Source: Parendozoicomonas haliclonae (GTDB lineage: Bacteria > Pseudomonadota > Gammaproteobacteria > Pseudomonadales > Endozoicomonadaceae). Taken from it: 64,000 nt of DNA. The notes beneath the pieces were generated by a model, which was not told the DNA's origin, did no database searches, and saw only the letters and a program-made list of their open reading frames with translations. This document shows positions 8,989 to 16,245 of this stretch, in pieces. Every line of letters starts with the position of its first letter. The stretch's first letter is position 1. The position numbers and the translations under genes were made by a program. The stretch is taken from the NCBI RefSeq assembly GCF_900174585.1, contig NZ_FWPT01000003.1, positions 124,001 through 188,000 on the forward strand. Reading direction: 5' to 3'.

Positions 8989-9450
8989 TTACGGAAGATG
9001 GCTGCTGAGAATCGGAGCACGCTCAGGCTGGTCACGAAACTGCACCGGCAGATCTTGCGCCAGCCAGGAGAAATAGCCATCCCGGTAGTAGTACACATGG
9101 GTGTACCCCCAGGCTCTGGCCATAAATACTCCTAATGCGCCGCGCATGGTGTGAGGGCCATCACTATACAGCACTATCGGCTGGCTGCGCTCAACAAATC
9201 CCTCATGCCGCAACAGCTTGAAGGTTGAGCGCAACCCAAAGTGGCGCGCTCCAACAATGTGCCCCCAGTTCCACTTTTCACGACGGCGTACGTCGATAAA
9301 CATGGCGCCCTGCTCATAGAGGATTTGAGCTTCAGCGGTTGTGACGGTGACAGCACCGTCTATGTCCTGTGGAGCTTCTGTAGCCTGCACTTTTAAAGTC
9401 AGGCCACAGCAGATCGACAGCACAGCAAGCAAACGACAGATATTGTTCAT
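8989..9450 (-). CDS. Periplasmic rhodanese-like protein lacking the catalytic cysteine
   Basis: 153 residues from the ATG at 9450 (MNNICRLLAV), chosen because it has a GGAGAG site and a signal peptide cleaved near VQA. The body is a single rhodanese domain: FIDVRRREKWNWGHIVGARH matches the family N-terminal motif. At the active loop, where a cysteine normally begins CxxGxR, the sequence is LYSDGPHTMRG, so serine replaces cysteine. It should not transfer sulfur and may instead bind a partner. It begins 16 bases after fliA and so is probably in the flhG-fliA transcript. The fully formed rhodanese at 56793 keeps its cysteine. Confidence 0.8.
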   Translation of the reverse strand: MNNICRLLAVLSICCGLTLKVQATEAPQDIDGAVTVTTAEAQILYEQGAMFIDVRRREKWNWGHIVGARHFGLRSTFKLLRHEGFVERSQPIVLYSDGPHTMRGALGVFMARAWGYTHVYYYRDGYFSWLAQDLPVQFRDQPERAPILSSHLP

Positions 9451-9466
9451 CACACTCTCCGGTCGT

Positions 9467-10219
9467 TTACTTCCAGCTCTGCAGACGTCCACGAAGACGC
9501 AAAGCCGCCTGACTGTGAATCTGACTGACACGAGACTCACTGACCCCCAGCAGCTTGCCAATCTCTTTCAGGTTCAGCTCTTTATCGTAATAAAGTGTCA
9601 GTACCAGCTGCTCACGTTCCGGCAGAGTTTTGATCGCATTGAGCAAGGCATTGCGGAATTTTTCATCCTGTAAGTCGGCGTCCGGACGGTCACCCTCACC
9701 ACTACGCTGCAGGCGGGACTCTTCACTGTCGAACATATCCTCAAAGCTGAACAGACGACAGCCTTTAAGATCCTTGACCATATTGAAGTATTCATCCAGC
9801 GTGACATTCAGCTCGGCCGCTACCTCAGCGTCTCTGGCATCCCGACCGACTCTGGCCTCTACGATCTGAATCGCTTCATTCACCCGGCGGGAATTTCGAT
9901 AGACCGAACGTGGTCCCCAATCGCCCCGACGAATCTCATCCAGCATCGCACCACGAATACGGATACCGGCAAAGGTTTCAAAGCTGGCACCTTTGGAAGC
10001 ATCATATTTACCAGCTGCTTCCAGCAGGCCAACCATTCCGGCCTGAACCAGATCATCCACCTGCACGCTGGCTGGCATTCTGGCCGACAGGTGTCGGGCA
10101 ATTCGTTTGACCAGCCCGGAATGCTTCTCCACCATCTCTACCTGGTAGAGATAGAGCTGCTGTTGTTTTTTATTACTGTCGTTACTGCTATCACTGGCGT
10201 TCTGTACAAGGGCTTCCAT
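9467..10219 (-). CDS. fliA: Flagellar sigma factor FliA (sigma-28)
   Basis: 250 residues with sigma region 2 (VDDLVQAGMVGLLEAAGKYD, near residue 55) and region 4 (LPEREQLVLTLYYDKELNLKEIGKLLGVSESRVSQI). This is the FliA/WhiG group that directs late flagellar and chemotaxis promoters. An AGGAGGG site precedes the ATG, and the gene starts two bases after flhG ends, so they are cotranscribed. In Pseudomonas the next genes are cheY, cheZ and cheA. Here a rhodanese-like gene and then ccmA follow, so the chemotaxis block is missing. The reading frame is intact. Confidence 0.95.
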   Translation of the reverse strand: MEALVQNASDSSNDSNKKQQQLYLYQVEMVEKHSGLVKRIARHLSARMPASVQVDDLVQAGMVGLLEAAGKYDASKGASFETFAGIRIRGAMLDEIRRGDWGPRSVYRNSRRVNEAIQIVEARVGRDARDAEVAAELNVTLDEYFNMVKDLKGCRLFSFEDMFDSEESRLQRSGEGDRPDADLQDEKFRNALLNAIKTLPEREQLVLTLYYDKELNLKEIGKLLGVSESRVSQIHSQAALRLRGRLQSWK

Positions 10220-10221
10220 GC

Positions 10222-11040
10222 TTAAATCCCTCCTGCACTAACAGTCTGTTCGAGAAAAAAGGCCATACCTCCCGGTGCGGGATAGCCAATCCTTCGTCTG
10301 TTAAGGGTTTCTGCAAGCATTTGCAGAGAGCGAGCGGTGCGGGAGTCTTCCCGGTCGCTGAACAAGGTTTGTGAACAGTCACTCTGCCGTGCCATTTCCT
10401 GGTCATACGGCACCTGTCCACAATGGCGGAGCACCAGATCCTGATCAAAACCCAGACGTTCCTGAAGGGCTTCCATCAAGGTGTGTCCTTCACGCTGACG
10501 GCGGGTCATATTGGTCAACACACCAAAATGCTGAATACCACAACTGCTGCGCAGAGCACTGATATAATCCGCTGCATCGGCCTGGGCCATCGGATCGGGA
10601 GTCACCACCACCAGCACTTCACCGGCTGCCCGAATCAGATGCAGATCCGTTGGCGACAGGCCACCAGAGGTATCGATCAACAGGTAATCAATCTCCCCGG
10701 CCAGCTCATCAACGGCATGAATCAATCCAGAGATATGCTGAACACTCAGCTCGGCAATATCAGGGTTACTGCGGCAACCCGGGATAATGCGCAGGCCATC
10801 CGGCGTCTCTATAAAGGTTTCCTGGATGGAGCAGGTTCCCAGCAGTACATCGGAGATCGTCCTGTCTGGCTCAGAGCCAGCCAGTAGCTCAATATTGGCC
10901 AGGCCAAAATCAGCATCGAGAATAGCGACCCGTTTTCCCATCCGGGTCAGGGCTTCGCCGAGATTAAGAGTCAGAAAGCTTTTTCCAACTCCGCCCTTAC
11001 CACTGGCAATGGCAATGACGCGTGCAGGTTTTGATTCCAT
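10222..11040 (-). CDS. flhG: Flagellar number regulator FlhG/FleN (MinD-like ATPase)
   Basis: 272-residue MinD/ParA-type ATPase with deviant Walker A SGKGGVGKSFLTLNLGEAL (near residue 13) and the DADFGLANIELLAG and LIDTSGGL segments. In polar flagellates it limits flagellar number by binding FlhF and inhibiting FleQ. The C-terminal membrane-targeting helix region after residue 240 looks divergent (YPAPGGMAFFLEQTVSAGGI). Its normal upstream partner flhF is absent; instead there is a 450-base gap with a strong sigma-54 promoter. It is the first gene of an flhG-fliA-rhodanese unit. Confidence 0.93.
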   Translation of the reverse strand: MESKPARVIAIASGKGGVGKSFLTLNLGEALTRMGKRVAILDADFGLANIELLAGSEPDRTISDVLLGTCSIQETFIETPDGLRIIPGCRSNPDIAELSVQHISGLIHAVDELAGEIDYLLIDTSGGLSPTDLHLIRAAGEVLVVVTPDPMAQADAADYISALRSSCGIQHFGVLTNMTRRQREGHTLMEALQERLGFDQDLVLRHCGQVPYDQEMARQSDCSQTLFSDREDSRTARSLQMLAETLNRRRIGYPAPGGMAFFLEQTVSAGGI

Positions 11041-11490
11041 AGTCCGTTATGGCTCATGCAATGAGGTTTAAAAGAGCGCCATCCTTAGCGCTGCATTAGT
11101 TATTGCAGTGACCGTGCCAATCTGGAACATCGGCTTAAAAAAAAGCCTTTTTATCAATAACCCCTTATTTATAAAGTACTTTTCTTCCGCGCATTCTTAC
11201 GACTACTGTCTCTTATAAGCACATTAAAAATGCATTTTTCATCTGTTTCTTGACGGGTCAAAACTCTGCCGTCAGCCATCTGGCGTAAACAGGTTTTCAC
11301 CTTCGATTTGAGGAAGAAAACATATTCACCGGTTATTGACGTTTATTTCTTTACCCAGGAAACAGCACCACCTAAACGACAAGTTTCCGTTACTTAAATA
11401 AGCGCTAAATCAGGATAAAAAAGGAACAGTCAATGAACGGCAGAAAACGCAGATACCTATAGAACAGGTGAACAACCAGGTTCTGTTGAT
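11041..11490. other. AT-rich gap holding the flhG promoter and no recognisable gene
   Basis: 450 bases between the divergent flhG and an unknown plus-strand gene. On the minus strand it contains the sigma-54 promoter at 11104-11119. No flhF, flhA or fliP remnant could be recognised by eye. Near its right end an AAAAAAGGAA site precedes a nine-codon frame (11433-11462). The composition is clearly more AT-rich than flanking coding sequence. Confidence 0.6.
11104..11119 (-). promoter_or_regulatory. Sigma-54 (RpoN) promoter of flhG-fliA
   Basis: On the minus strand TGGCACGGTCACTGCA matches the RpoN consensus TGGCACRNNNNTTGCW with one mismatch; -24 GG and -12 GC are correctly spaced. Transcription would begin about 52 bases before the flhG ATG. 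FleQ, encoded about 1.3 kb away, is the expected activator. Confidence 0.8.
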
Positions 11491-11967
11491 ATGAGCATTA
11501 GTATCGGGAAATTACTGCGAAGCGGATTAAGCCTGACCGGCATGAAAGAAGCGGTCAATATTACTGCGACCGCCAACTTTAACTCGGGAAAACGCGCTGT
11601 TCGCAAGCTGGATAAAGCCGTAACCCGACTAACGCCAGAAAGCTCTCTACAGAAGCAGACTCGACAGGAGGAAGAGGAAGCCAATCGTTTGCTGCGTGGC
11701 TTTCGGAAAATGGCCGTCGCCGTGGCCATGCCTTTTGTGTCGTTGAAATACCACTATTACAAGGCACAGTTCCACGAGCAGAGTGACAACACCATTGATA
11801 AAGCTGCCGGTAACTTCGGAACGCTAGGTAAGAAGTTTGCCAACAAGGTTTTGAAACCTGCTGCCAATAGACTGGAATCCGGTAGCAAAGCTGATCAGGC
11901 CTGGGCCTATAAGAAGCTCAGCGATACGGATCGTTATATCCTGAAAAGCTTTGTAGAAAAAGAATAA
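11491..11967 (+). CDS. Unknown basic helical protein inserted in the flagellar remnant
   Basis: 158 residues, not recognised. It is rich in Lys, Arg, Ala and Glu with no signal peptide. A mildly hydrophobic stretch lies at about residues 72-85 (RKMAVAVAMPFVSLKYHYY). It occupies the place where fliPQR-flhB-flhA-flhF would lie and runs against the flagellar genes. The ribosome site is weak, so the start is uncertain (a later methionine at codon 18 is possible). It might be a horizontally acquired cargo or effector-like protein. Function unknown. Confidence 0.6.
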   Translation: MSISIGKLLRSGLSLTGMKEAVNITATANFNSGKRAVRKLDKAVTRLTPESSLQKQTRQEEEEANRLLRGFRKMAVAVAMPFVSLKYHYYKAQFHEQSDNTIDKAAGNFGTLGKKFANKVLKPAANRLESGSKADQAWAYKKLSDTDRYILKSFVEKE

Positions 11968-11981
11968 GAAGCAAGAAAAGA

Positions 11982-12023
11982 AGGAAGGTAGCCAGCTACC
12001 GTTTCAGCAGCTGGCTGAAACGG
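11982..12023 (-). terminator. Double hairpin ending fliO
   Basis: Two stems overlap the fliO stop: CCGTTTCAGC/GCTGAAACGG (11999-12023) and GGTAGC/GCTACC (11987-12000). On the minus strand the second is followed by TTCCTTCTTTTCTT. Transcription of fliO therefore appears to end at its stop codon, consistent with there being no fliP downstream. Confidence 0.6.
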
Positions 12024-12415
12024 GCAGCGGCAGATTCGGAAGGTTCCGGGTCACCGATCAGCTGATCATAATCCCCCAGCAGAACAATTTTCCCCGGAGA
12101 AACCCCCAGCAACAATTGCCGCTCTCCCGCCTGAACAATCACGACACGATCACGTCCACCGAGAGACAGTACAGACTTCACTTCCATACCACCTCTTCCC
12201 GGAGCCATACCCGGCTGCCAGCGCTTCAACCACCAGGCACAGGCAAACAGCAGGGCAATAACCGCAAGAAAGGACAACAGAACCCGGGCCAGATCCATAA
12301 ATCCGGTTCCGGTTTCAGGTTCGGTCAGAGGTTCCGCTGCAGGCTCACCGGCAAACACCAGCGATGAGCCACACAGCAGGAAGAGTTTAAGAAGAGGAGT
12401 TATCCATTTGCTCAT
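11996..12415 (-). CDS. fliO: Flagellar export-gate assembly protein FliO (orphan)
   Basis: 139 residues: signal-like N-terminus (residues 1-22), a membrane helix at ~40-62, then the FliO domain with VKSVLSLGGRDRVVIVQAGERQLLLGVSPGKI. FliO helps assemble the FliP ring of the flagellar export gate and is normally followed by fliP, fliQ and fliR. None is present; a terminator and an opposing gene follow. The start codon lies inside the end of fleQ (29-base overlap) with no ribosome site of its own, an arrangement I do not know from intact clusters. Probably a relic. Confidence 0.88.
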   Translation of the reverse strand: MSKWITPLLKLFLLCGSSLVFAGEPAAEPLTEPETGTGFMDLARVLLSFLAVIALLFACAWWLKRWQPGMAPGRGGMEVKSVLSLGGRDRVVIVQAGERQLLLGVSPGKIVLLGDYDQLIGDPEPSESAAARFSQLLKR

Positions 12416-13838
12416 AGCGGTTCAGACCATACTTGCGCATTTTTTCCACCAGCGTGGTCCGACGAACCTGCAGTTTGTCTGCTGCTCTGGCAACCACATT
12501 ACTGCAGTCGTCCAGCGCCTGACGAATCAGCTTTCGCTCAAGATCCGCCAGAAACTCTTTCAGGTTCAGGCCATTCACCGGCAGCACCGCCAGCTCATCC
12601 AACCCGCCCATACCGGAAGGCTGAATTGTAGTCGGGAACATTTCTGCCACACCGGATTCATCGCCCTGCCCGATACCTTTACGGAAACGATTAGGCAGCT
12701 CATCCAGACCAATCACACCCATCGGGTACATAATCGCCAGACGTTCCACCAGATTGGCCAGCTCCCGCACATTCCCTGGCCATTCGTAACGACACAGGCA
12801 CAAAATGGCAGAAGAGCTAAAGCGCACTGAACCACGCTGCTCACGCTCCATCCGGTTAATCAGATCGTTTAGAATCAGCGGCGTATCTTCGGCACGCTGA
12901 CGCAGTGACGGTGTTTCAATCGGGAAGACATTCAACCGGTAATAGAGATCTTCCCGGAACTTGCCTTCGGCCACCATCTTCTCAAGATCACAATGGGTGG
13001 CGGCAATAATGCGCACATCGGTATCAATGGACTGGGTTCCGCCAACCCGCTCGAATTTTTTCTCCTGCAGAACCCGCAGCAGCTTCACCTGCATAGACAG
13101 TGGCATATCGCCTATCTCATCCAGGAACAGGGTGCCGCCTTCCGCCAGTTCAAAGCGACCTTTGCGAGAGGCAATCGCACCAGTAAACGCACCCTTTTCA
13201 TGACCAAACAGTTCACTTTCCAAAAGATCAGGAGGAATGGCACCACAATTGACCGGCACGAACGGCTGCTCCTTACGGGAAGAGTGCTCATGCAAATTGC
13301 AGGCAACAACTTCCTTGCCAGTGCCGGACTCACCGGTAATCAGCACGTTGACGTCTTTATCCATCACCTGGGCCATCAGAGCCCGCACATGACGAATTGC
13401 ACGACTATTACCAACCAAATTACGGAACAACTGAGCATCATGATGACCGGCCAGAACCTGCCCCTGACGGCAGTGAATGCGATAGACCTGCACCATGTGG
13501 AGGGCATCAACAATCTGACTGTAAGACAGCGGATGCTCCAGCTCGCCCACCACCTGGCGGCGCAGGCTGCCCTGCAGACCGACACGGCTGAACGCACCAT
13601 TAATAAGAATGGGCAGAGCCGGGCAGTGGCGATTGAGTTGCTTTAGAATATCCAGAGTGCGCGGTGAGCGGCCCACAATCACGGCCAGACACTCTTTTGG
13701 CGCAACGGTTATACGTGTTTCCCAGCCACCTGCGCCGGAAAGCACAATATCATGGCCAAGAAATTCGAGAATTGTGCGGAGTTGCTGTCGCTGGTGCTGA
13801 TCATCCTCAATCACCAGAATCCGGCTTGAATCACCCAT
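12387..13838 (-). CDS. fleQ: Sigma-54 activator FleQ, master flagellar/c-di-GMP regulator
   Basis: About 483 residues. It has an N-terminal degenerate receiver domain (RILVIEDDQHQR, no clear phosphoacceptor), then an AAA+ domain with Walker A GESGTGKE near residue 167, the sigma-54 contact loop GAFTGA and Walker B GGTLFLDEIGDM. The C-terminal helix-turn-helix ends RRTTLVEKMRKYGLNRYE, which is characteristic of FleQ. In pseudomonads it activates flagellar genes with RpoN and, in response to c-di-GMP, controls exopolysaccharide and adhesin genes. The start is ATG 13838 or 13850; a TTG at 13862 is less likely. All catalytic motifs are kept although the target operons next to it are missing. Confidence 0.92.
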   Translation of the reverse strand: MGDSSRILVIEDDQHQRQQLRTILEFLGHDIVLSGAGGWETRITVAPKECLAVIVGRSPRTLDILKQLNRHCPALPILINGAFSRVGLQGSLRRQVVGELEHPLSYSQIVDALHMVQVYRIHCRQGQVLAGHHDAQLFRNLVGNSRAIRHVRALMAQVMDKDVNVLITGESGTGKEVVACNLHEHSSRKEQPFVPVNCGAIPPDLLESELFGHEKGAFTGAIASRKGRFELAEGGTLFLDEIGDMPLSMQVKLLRVLQEKKFERVGGTQSIDTDVRIIAATHCDLEKMVAEGKFREDLYYRLNVFPIETPSLRQRAEDTPLILNDLINRMEREQRGSVRFSSSAILCLCRYEWPGNVRELANLVERLAIMYPMGVIGLDELPNRFRKGIGQGDESGVAEMFPTTIQPSGMGGLDELAVLPVNGLNLKEFLADLERKLIRQALDDCSNVVARAADKLQVRRTTLVEKMRKYGLNRYEQMDNSSS

Positions 13839-14176
13839 ATTGCCAACCATCCATGTAAGCAATGACTCTTTCGGGTCAAACAGCTGCCAGAGAAGAGATC
13901 GTAATCAAACGAAACGTCCGGAACAGACGCATTAATATCCAGTTAAGGCAGAAGCGATTGGTTCGTCAAACCCCGGCCGCCTGTTCGAGGAAATTTCAAC
14001 AACAGGCTGATTTCAGACAAAAAAAACCGCCGGGGGAATGGCGGTTAAGTAAGAGCAGAAACTGTCAAAACAACTTTTGCGTCATCGCTGACACAATTGA
14101 AACTTTACAGGGCAGTTATTACAAAATAATGACCATACCAAACAGCTGCTGCTGAACTATTCATAGTTGTTGGTAG
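13839..14176. other. Intergenic region with a terminator, no gene seen
   Basis: 338 bases between the fleQ start and the 3' end of the acidic-protein gene, both on the minus strand. It holds one good terminator (14019-14046). The fleQ promoter should lie between that terminator and 13850, but I could not pick clear -35/-10 boxes. An open plus-strand frame across it runs through the terminator and has no protein-like composition. Confidence 0.6.
14019..14046 (-). terminator. Rho-independent terminator of the acidic-protein gene
   Basis: AACCGCC/GGCGGTT stem, 8-base loop, followed on the minus strand by a run of eight T. It lies about 130 bases past the stop at 14177. Confidence 0.8.
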
Positions 14177-14788
14177 TTATTGGTAATAGCCCTGATCGTA
14201 GTCATAGTCCGTGGCATTATCGTCGTAGCCTTCGGCATCGTCGTAATCTGGCTCACCGTAGGGATCGTAATCGTCATAGGGTTGGTAAGCGTCTTCATCA
14301 CCGCCGTAATCCGGCTCTTCTTCATTTTCCTCGACTTCGTCATCATCCCGCTCTTCACGCCGGTAGTCATCGTCATAACCGTCGTCGTACTCCCCGGTTT
14401 CATTCTGATACTCAATATCCTCTTCACCTTCTTCATAAGGAGAGTCCTGATCAAGTTGAGGTCGGGGAATTCGGTCTGGTCTTCGGGCTGGCTGGCCATC
14501 GTCCGGCTCACCGGATTCGGGGACTACCGGCTCACCATTAGCGTCATACTCAGGTTCGTAATTATCCCGAAACTGTGACGCACTATCACGATCATCGGCC
14601 TCGGGATCATCAGAATCGGTCTGGTTTCGATCCGGATCGGAAGGGTCATCCGGGAGGTAACCCGGATTTTCCTGAGCACCATCACCATTTTCAAACATCT
14701 CCCACTCTTCACTGGCCAAGGCCACAGGTGAAGCAAGACCAAAAAGCAGGGAGATAACCGCGATCCACATTCTGGGGGTGTTATTCAT
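14177..14788 (-). CDS. Secreted highly acidic Asp/Glu/Tyr-rich low-complexity protein
   Basis: 203 residues from the ATG at 14788, which has a GAGG site and opens a clear signal peptide (cleavage after ALAS, about residue 25). The mature part is almost entirely Asp, Glu, Tyr, Pro, Gly and Asn. The last 80 residues consist of short Tyr-Asp-Asp and Asp-Tyr-Asp repeats (e.g. YDDYDPYGEPDYDDAEGYDD). Predicted to be disordered and strongly negative. No family is recognised; such tails can bind calcium or cations, but that is conjecture. It directly follows the passenger-only gene (62-base gap), suggesting shared expression. Confidence 0.7.
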   Translation of the reverse strand: MNNTPRMWIAVISLLFGLASPVALASEEWEMFENGDGAQENPGYLPDDPSDPDRNQTDSDDPEADDRDSASQFRDNYEPEYDANGEPVVPESGEPDDGQPARRPDRIPRPQLDQDSPYEEGEEDIEYQNETGEYDDGYDDDYRREERDDDEVEENEEEPDYGGDEDAYQPYDDYDPYGEPDYDDAEGYDDNATDYDYDQGYYQ

Positions 14789-14850
14789 GGAATCCTCACC
14801 AGGGCAAGATCCAGCACCGGGAATCAGGTACACATTGAACGAAGGTCACG

Positions 14851-16170
14851 CTACCGGGGCTGAATCCTGACTTTCAGACTGTTCTCGTTCTTGACTCTGA
14901 CTACCTGGAATTTATCGGCATTTTCGCCCACCGGTACAATATCCAGAGATGGCATGGTCACTTTGTCTGCAGAGATCAGGTTGATTTCCCTGTCCGTCCC
15001 CAAATCGAGTCCATCCAATATCAGATAAACATTAGCACCCTTGACGGTTATCTGATGATCCGGCAGATCCAGAAGTGGCTCACCGGACACAGCATCATAG
15101 TGCATCAGGGGAAAATAAAGACGGCTTCCGGGCTCAAGGTTAATATCGCTGTGCTCAATCTTCACCCCGGCAAACATCACATCGGAATACGGACGGATAT
15201 CCAACCCCGTGGGCTTATCCTGCACTTCGGCAAAGCTGATTTGCCCGGAAAGCGTGACCAGCCGGCGCTCCGGATCACTCTCGCTCAGAGTTTTATTACG
15301 CTCTGTATTATCGATCACCATCCTGTGCAGATGGCTGATACGCCCAACGACCACCGCACGTTCATTGAGAATCATCACGCTGCCTTTGTGCTCAGGATTC
15401 AGCACGATATCACCGCGAAGCACTCCACGATTTACAATTTTCAGATATTCGGGAGAGCGAAAATCCAGAAGCGTTCCAGCACTGATCTCGCCAGTGTTAC
15501 GCAGTGCCAGTGCGGTGGTGCTCATCGGACTCCAGGGCAGAGAGACCCGGTTATGCACCTTGATCGCCGTACCAACATAAGGATTTCGACGCTTGCCACC
15601 GGACTCAGACAACAGCTGTGACGCCTGCAGTTTGGGTGTTGTGATCGTACCGGCGTTATCAATAATGGAGAAGCCATAGCCGGGCATCACCCTGATAGCG
15701 ACCCTGCGGCAGGCATCGCCAGACTGATGCTGACAATCTTCAGGAACCATCTCTTCCGTACTGTTGCTCTGGCTGGAAATAATGCCGTTCGGCTCATTCA
15801 TGATTCGCCAACTGGCCCGGTCATTCACGACAATCGCAGCATCGGCTTTGCCCGACAGCTGAATATGGCTGTTTTGCAGCTCGCAAACGTCCATATAATT
15901 AATGTAAGAGTACATACACTCATTACCGAAAAAGGCATCACCGCCACTATCCAACTCAATCGTACCTTTATTCCCATCCAGCCCTACCATGGACTCTTTG
16001 AGTACCACGGGCAGGCGCCAGCCAACAAATGGCTGCTCTTGCGGGCGACTGTTAATTTTCAGGCTGGCAGGGCGCAGGGGAATCGTCGGGTCAGCAACAG
16101 CACCGAAGCTGATCACTGCCGAGAGCAGCGCGAACCACACAATAGCTTTATTGTTCTGGCGAATAGTCAT
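14851..16170 (-). CDS. Autotransporter-passenger-like exported protein without a beta-barrel
   Basis: 439 residues from the ATG at 16170 (GGGAGCA site), with a signal peptide cleaved after GAVA. The body resembles the passenger of the adjacent autotransporter in order and motif. A Cys pair (GNEC...DVC) corresponds to GKKC...TC there, KADAAIVVNDRASWRIMNEPNGII corresponds to GADAAVEVTEGAFFSLENDGEIV, and both passengers end in LKVRI. In the complete protein a linker and barrel follow LKVRI; here the protein stops four residues later. It should therefore reach the periplasm with no outer-membrane translocator of its own. Paralogous truncation or a deliberately separate partner are both possible. 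Confidence 0.72.
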   Translation of the reverse strand: MTIRQNNKAIVWFALLSAVISFGAVADPTIPLRPASLKINSRPQEQPFVGWRLPVVLKESMVGLDGNKGTIELDSGGDAFFGNECMYSYINYMDVCELQNSHIQLSGKADAAIVVNDRASWRIMNEPNGIISSQSNSTEEMVPEDCQHQSGDACRRVAIRVMPGYGFSIIDNAGTITTPKLQASQLLSESGGKRRNPYVGTAIKVHNRVSLPWSPMSTTALALRNTGEISAGTLLDFRSPEYLKIVNRGVLRGDIVLNPEHKGSVMILNERAVVVGRISHLHRMVIDNTERNKTLSESDPERRLVTLSGQISFAEVQDKPTGLDIRPYSDVMFAGVKIEHSDINLEPGSRLYFPLMHYDAVSGEPLLDLPDHQITVKGANVYLILDGLDLGTDREINLISADKVTMPSLDIVPVGENADKFQVVRVKNENSLKVRIQPR

Positions 16171-16192
16171 ATCTGCTCCCAATCCTCTGGCA

Positions 16193-16222
16193 ACAAAAAA
16201 GCGGCCAAAGCCGCTTTTTTGT
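16193..16222 (-). terminator. Strong hairpin between the two passenger genes
   Basis: A 13-base-pair stem (arms 16193-16205 and 16210-16222, core GCGGC/GCCGC flanked by A6/T6) with loop CAAA. It ends the autotransporter transcript but lies only 23 bases before the next start codon, so that gene needs either a promoter inside the autotransporter plus read-through, or one overlapping the hairpin. Confidence 0.85.
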
Positions 16223-16245
16223 GCTTGGGAAAATCCCGCAGACAA

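Noticed and set aside
11433-11462. Nine-codon frame with a strong AAGGA site before the unknown gene at 11491
   Set aside because: Too short and without regulatory-codon enrichment or alternative hairpins; noted only as a possible upstream leader.
13862-14155. 97-codon plus-strand frame in the fleQ upstream gap
   Set aside because: Runs through the terminator of the acidic-protein gene and has arbitrary composition.
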